Shown one piece after another: positions 60,401 through 64,000 of a stretch of 64,000 bases of DNA (position 1 is the stretch's first letter; each line of letters opens with the position of its first letter). The position numbers and the translations under genes are program-made. The notes under the pieces were generated by a model. The model was not told the origin of the DNA, did not search any database, and saw only the letters and a program-made list of their open reading frames with translations. The DNA comes from Phorcus lineatus (taxonomy: Eukaryota; Mollusca; Gastropoda; Trochida; Trochidae): assembly GCA_921293015.1 (NCBI GenBank), contig OV121092.1:3354001-3418000 (forward strand), written 5' to 3'.

Positions 60401-63253
60401 GACCCTCAATGTACTGCTTCTTTTCTAAGTTAATGCTCTTAAATAGGAAAGACTTATCTGGCCCAAGTGTATAATTTCTAAAAACATGAGTATAAGGTGA
60501 GTGAGTGAGTTATTGTTTAACGCCGCTTGGGCAATATTTCAGCCATTAGCGGCGAAGAGTATAAGGTAACAGGGTCAAAATGCAAGGAAAGATAATAGGG
60601 AAAATTAGTTCAAATAGCTGTAATACGTTCGGCATAGGACGACACTATTAGTTATTATAGATGGAATAACAAGTTTTAATAGAAAGTTTCCTAAAAGTGG
60701 AGCTTGGCTATATTGTGACTGTTGCTGACTGAGGATGTTTGTGTTTTGGGTACAACTTGCTGCTGCTCCTAGGTGTGGTTCCAGAACAGACGAGCTAAAT
60801 GGCGCAAGCAGCAGAAGCAAGGGAAGGACAGCGATTCTTCGCAAGGTGCGTGTTGGGTCTCTCAGGATACCTGTATACTTCACAGCCACTTGGCAACTCA
60901 TGGGATAGAGTGTTTAACTCCCTAGACTCTTGTTTCCTGTTTAATTACACCCGCCTTTCAGGGTCGGCTAAGGAACCTTTTTTTCTGTTTTTACATGTAT
61001 CTCCTATATAAAAACAATACCTAGATTGCTGTAAGTTTACTATTGAAATAGGACTTGAATTTGTAAGAACTAAAAACAATACTTACATTGCTGTAAGTCT
61101 ACTTTTGAAATAGGACTTGAATCAGCAAAAATACCCAACCTCCAAATCTCTGTAGTCCTTTTTCAATCAACTTTACAAATATGTTTATTAACATTCACGA
61201 ACCCTTTGCTAATTTGAAGTTGTTTTATCCAATCTGGAAGTCGGGGGATGTTATTTTGGCTTTATTTACAAACACATGAAGTTTTAAAACAAAAAAGAAC
61301 AATGACGTCATGTAAACCAGTTCTCGGTTACCTAGAGTGCAATTTTGTTTAGTTTTGTAAAATTTAAAGGAATTGAGATACTTTCTATTGCTTCATAAAT
61401 AGAGGATATTATATGTCTGTTCATGGCATAGTATGTTTACGACACGAGTGGCTAAACATTAATATAACCCGAGCGAAAGCAAGGATTATACTGATATTTA
61501 GGTACGAGTCTCGTAAACTTAGTACGTCATAGCCACGCATATAATAACATCCTGTTTAATACCAAAGTCGAGGATATCAGAGAAATTAATCAACATCTTA
61601 AAATTGCCGGATTGCTCGCCGTTGGCACATTCGGAACGAAACGTCATGGGCGAACTGTGACGTCAAGGCTATGTAAATGACGTGACGTCTCAATGAAAAA
61701 GTTATATTTTGCCCTGGGGCATTATATGAAAAATATGAACCAAAATAATATTGCCCTCGTAAGTATTAAGATTTAATTGTAAATGGTGTTTTTTAAGACT
61801 ATCAGTTTAACGGAAATACAAAATACAACGCACAGCTTTTGAAAGAACGAGCAAAGCTATATTTCCATACATTTTTCTCTTCCAGCAGTGCTGCTTACCA
61901 ACTCAAAGATTCACAGATCTCTTCCGTCCAGCGCCGGTCAAAACAGCAGTACCAACAACTGCAGCACCACCAACAACATTCCCCCCATCACTGGTGTCCC
62001 GCTCCCCAGCATGTATTTCCATGGCAACCTGAGCGTGGACTGGACGCCTCCCTTCAACACATCAGTTAGTCAAGCCTCACTATCGTCCTTCTTCGCCAAC
62101 GCCGGGAAGTCTCAGGGGAGGCCACTCCAGTCAGAATGTGAGTTTAAAACTCTTCACTAGTAAAGTACAGTTAAGGCACACCCTTGCCATTCGGAACACC
62201 TCGGCCCTCTCCGTTACTCTCCGTTACACTCACAAGTAGTTCTCGTAGTTTCGAATGCATCCTTGCATGTTCAATCAAAGGTACCCCCCTTCGTAAACAT
62301 CTTTCCATCGCCTCTTTTAAATACCGTTCCTCAATTGTTTGAATCGCAAATGTCAAATTTTTAGACTGGCACCCTTTATCAAAAAGTGTCAACTAAAAGT
62401 ATCCTTTTAATTGGTAATCGGTTCAGTTCAGTGACAATTTAAGGATATCAAGTCACCTTTCTAATTTCAAAAACGAACAGCGGCGCGCACTAATAAGTCT
62501 AAGGCAATTATGGAATTTTATCTAAAGGAAGTTGAAAATGAAACTTGTGATGGTAGCGTTTGAAAGGTTATTTAACTAGTTTTCGAGTGAGTGTGATTTC
62601 GGCTTCGCATAAACGTAGCTGTTGTTCGAAATTTTTTGAATACTGATACTTCTCATGAGTTCGGTATTTTCGGATGAATGTGCGAAATCCTTTGAATATG
62701 AATATCATCATATTTGGTATTTTGAGTGTAAGAAAGCTAAATGAAATATCATGAAAATCTTCGAGTATCTTAGTAATTCATCGCTCTATGTTGCTGCTAT
62801 TGCGTCTAGACCATTGGTAGTTCCCCTATTTATGTACAAACTGCACAGCGTTTCACCTATGACATTGCAAAACTCCAGATGTTTTCCCCTTATGAAAATC
62901 ATTTTGTAACTAAACATACTGAAAATGGTTTGGAAGCCTCATGTCGTGTAATGTTATTTGCAATATGTAATATTTAGCGTAATCTTTATGAACATTGTTA
63001 GGTCTCCTGACATCTCCTTTTTTAGTAAATAATATTAATAATAACCGTCGTTAATAAGTATCATTTCTGAATCTATTGTCGATGTGCAGGTCGGGAGTTC
63101 ACTGGGCAGGACACGCTGAACCACAGCACCACCCAGCCACTGGGGGACGGGATCAAGTACGCAGGGGGTGACACATCGGTCCGCTCCTCCAGCATCCAAC
63201 AACTCAGGATGAAAGCAAAGGAACACTCGCAGGCTCTCGCTCTCACCCCATAG
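48456..63253 (+). CDS. Paired-class homeobox transcription factor with OAR motif (Arx/aristaless-like), six exons
   Basis: Exons: 48,456-48,726; 57,749-57,844; 59,919-60,076; 60,773-60,845; 61,886-62,137; 63,090-63,253 (TAG). All GT-AG, phases 1,1,0,1,1 consistent, 337 residues. Residues 130-189 are the homeodomain ([19 protein letters not shown]...[11 protein letters not shown]) with Gln at position 50. The intron after homeodomain residue 46 is at the place known in many PRD-class genes. The C-terminus (~316-333, [15 protein letters not shown]) is an OAR motif. The N-terminus is Pro/His/Ser rich. An in-frame TAG about 35 bases upstream supports the ATG. It acts as a nuclear DNA-binding regulator of development, probably neural. 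The closest resemblance by eye is Arx, but [15 protein letters not shown] and the QQKQGK tail are divergent, so an Alx-like or lineage-specific PRD gene remains possible. Confidence 0.9.
50190..50765 (+). mobile_element. LINE 3' end (truncated non-LTR retrotransposon)
   Basis: Encodes [19 protein letters not shown], the CxxC...H zinc-knuckle-like end typical of CR1-type reverse-transcriptase ORFs, stopping at 50,438. An untranslated tail follows, ending AATAAACGAATCCGAATCCG, a short terminal repeat typical of such elements. 5'-truncated, in homeobox intron 1. Confidence 0.65.
51282..51352 (-). repeat. Gastropod-type dispersed repeat (CACTCACTCACTC / CGGCG)
   Basis: CGCCGCTAATGGCTAAAATA...CGGCGTTAAACAAT followed by CACTCACTCACTC. 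It is the reverse complement of the copy at 60,497-60,560. Short terminal GTGAGT repeats suggest a small non-autonomous element. Confidence 0.7.
53510..53830. repeat. 69-bp minisatellite, about 4.5 copies
   Basis: The unit contains TTAAAGCATTTGCCTTTGTG, then TTAAGTATAAACTTTACATC and a TTTTCATAATG end. A 113-codon open frame across it is a by-product of the unit being a multiple of three. Confidence 0.88.
53870..54660. repeat. Degenerate continuation, ~55-60-bp tandem units
   Basis: Loosely repeated blocks with TTTCAATGATGTCACAGCAT, TTTCTRTTGRAATG and TTTGATGTTTAGAATA. Best preserved at 54,400-54,620. Apparently an older part of the same array family as 53,510-53,830. Confidence 0.7.
55320..55550. 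other. CpG-rich island within homeobox intron 1
   Basis: A sharply GC- and CpG-rich block in otherwise AT-rich intron sequence, with TAATGATTACTG at its left side. A 74-codon open frame overlaps it, but no domain is seen. It could be an enhancer, an alternative promoter or an unrecognised exon. Confidence 0.4.
56270..56860. repeat. 28-bp minisatellite, about 21 copies, with a GTAAGT in each unit
   Basis: Units of GTGTCAGATGTAAGTGACG followed by TGTACATGA, very regular between 56,390 and 56,820 and degenerate at both edges. Each unit holds a consensus 5' splice-site hexamer (GTAAGT) in the sense direction of the homeobox gene. Confidence 0.92.
60497..60560 (+). repeat. Gastropod-type dispersed repeat (GTGAGTGAGTGAG)
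   Basis: GTGAGTGAGTGAGTTATTG, then ACGCCGCTTGGGCAATATTT and CAGCCATTAGCGGCG. It matches 51,282-51,352 in inverse orientation. In homeobox intron 3, between the two halves of the homeodomain. Confidence 0.72.
61430..61540. repeat. Foldback repeat with CGAGCGAAAGC centre
   Basis: GTTTACGACACGAGTGGCTA is mirrored imperfectly by TAGGTACGAGTCTCGTAAAC around CCCGAGCGAAAGCAAGG, the same central motif as the foldback at 15,945-16,030. In homeobox intron 4. Confidence 0.55.
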
Positions 63254-64000
63254 GCTCACCCAACTTCACCTAGACTCTCGCTTCCAACCAGTAAATCAAC
63301 AACTACCCTCATTCGCTACATCTAGACTCTTCTCACTATCTGACGCAGTCACGGTTCTCATTCTTAACCCAAAGACTCTCAATCGACTTTTCAGTCAAGT
63401 CTCTAGCTCTCTCCACCCTACATAGACTCATCCCTCAACTCATCCCAGGCTCCCTCTCCCAACCCATAAACTTTTTCTTTAAATTACCTTAGGTCTCTTA
63501 CTCTTTCACCATAGATTCACCCGTCAACTCTTCAAATTCAGTCTGCCTCATCTCAGCTCAACGCATTCCTCACACTTTTCTTAACCCACCATTTTATCAA
63601 GTCAACCCAGTCCTCCACAAATTCGGCACTCCCATGCTCCTGATCTCAATCCAATAACTGTATCTTCATCGTAAGTCAATACCTGCTTTCTCTTAAAGCT
63701 CATGACTTAATCCAAAGCTCAACTCTTCATATCTACGCCAACCATCTAATCTCTACTCAGCTAAGGCCTTCCCTCACAATCTTTAAATTCATCCCTCAAC
63801 TTATTTCAACTAAGGCTAGACCCTCTCTATCGACCAATAGAATAACTCTTCCTCTAAACCGAATCATGTCGCTCAAGCGGTAGAACACTTACCAGCCCAG
63901 CCCTCTCTCTCATCTAATCCACACGCTCATTAACTCAACCAAAGTCTTTTCTTCTTCCCTAAACTCACCCCTCAACTATCAACTATACTTAACCAGCTTA
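63254..64000. other. Pyrimidine-rich 3' flank of the homeobox gene
   Basis: Dominated by CTC/TCA-rich sequence with repeated ACTCTC, TCAACTC and CATAGACTC words, probably 3' untranslated region plus a degenerate low-complexity tract. No clear AATAAA within the first 300 bases and no further gene. Confidence 0.5.

Noticed and set aside
61839..62069. Gln/His-rich ORF in a second frame of homeobox exon 5
   Set aside because: The in-phase frame of exon 5 is the Asn/Ser-rich one; this is an alternative-frame shadow.
63867..63890. tRNA box A-like GCTCAAGCGGTAGAAC
   Set aside because: No box B, no cloverleaf and no terminator run; probably a decayed SINE head or chance.

Overview
The window is AT-rich invertebrate nuclear DNA, most likely from a gastropod mollusc. 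Genes are split into short GT-AG exons separated by long introns packed with minisatellites and MITEs. Two copies (51,282-51,352 and 60,497-60,560) of a GTGAGTGAGTGAG / ACGCCGC-type dispersed repeat, which I associate with marine snails, support this. No bacterial-type operon, CRISPR array, rRNA or convincing tRNA is visible. Most real genes here are invisible as long ORFs. I rebuilt them from small exons by checking splice sites, reading phase and family motifs together.

Layout. (1) 1-4,285: repeats only (TTAA-flanked MITEs, a G-rich tandem repeat, a Tc1 transposase remnant). (2) 4,292-12,602: an 8.3-kb Polinton/Maverick (adintovirus-like) element with ~345-bp terminal inverted repeats and a perfect 6-bp target-site duplication. 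It carries an intact one-BIR IAP-like gene, an intact double-PC4 gene and an intact packaging-ATPase gene. Only broken pieces of the DNA polymerase and integrase remain, and I see no capsid or protease gene. (3) 13,930-14,700: a 35-bp minisatellite. (4) 15,050-19,579: a three-exon type II membrane glycosyltransferase-like gene of the STELLO/DUF288 family. (5) 19,580-23,590: LINE tail, MITEs and minisatellite. (6) 23,640-29,595, minus strand: a seven-exon gene for a 217-residue ankyrin-repeat protein. (7) 32,665-38,211 and 40,595-43,999: two tandem paralogous six-exon genes for MRH-domain (mannose-6-phosphate-receptor-homology) single-pass membrane proteins. In both, the last intron/exon junction is embedded in a tandem array whose units each repeat the splice acceptor. 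(8) 44,000-48,455: repeats, a Tc1 piece and an orphan open frame. (9) 48,456-63,253: a six-exon paired-class homeobox gene (Arx/aristaless-like homeodomain plus C-terminal OAR motif) with large introns.

How parts relate. The STELLO-like protein and the two MRH proteins are predicted to be residents or cargo receptors of the Golgi/endolysosomal system. The second MRH gene has a CLEAR-like E-box near its start. The homeobox gene is a developmental regulator. The Polinton-like element is an independent invader whose intact accessory genes (apoptosis inhibitor, ssDNA/transcription coactivator), next to decayed replication genes, are its most striking feature. All family calls come from reading motifs by eye; no database search was run.
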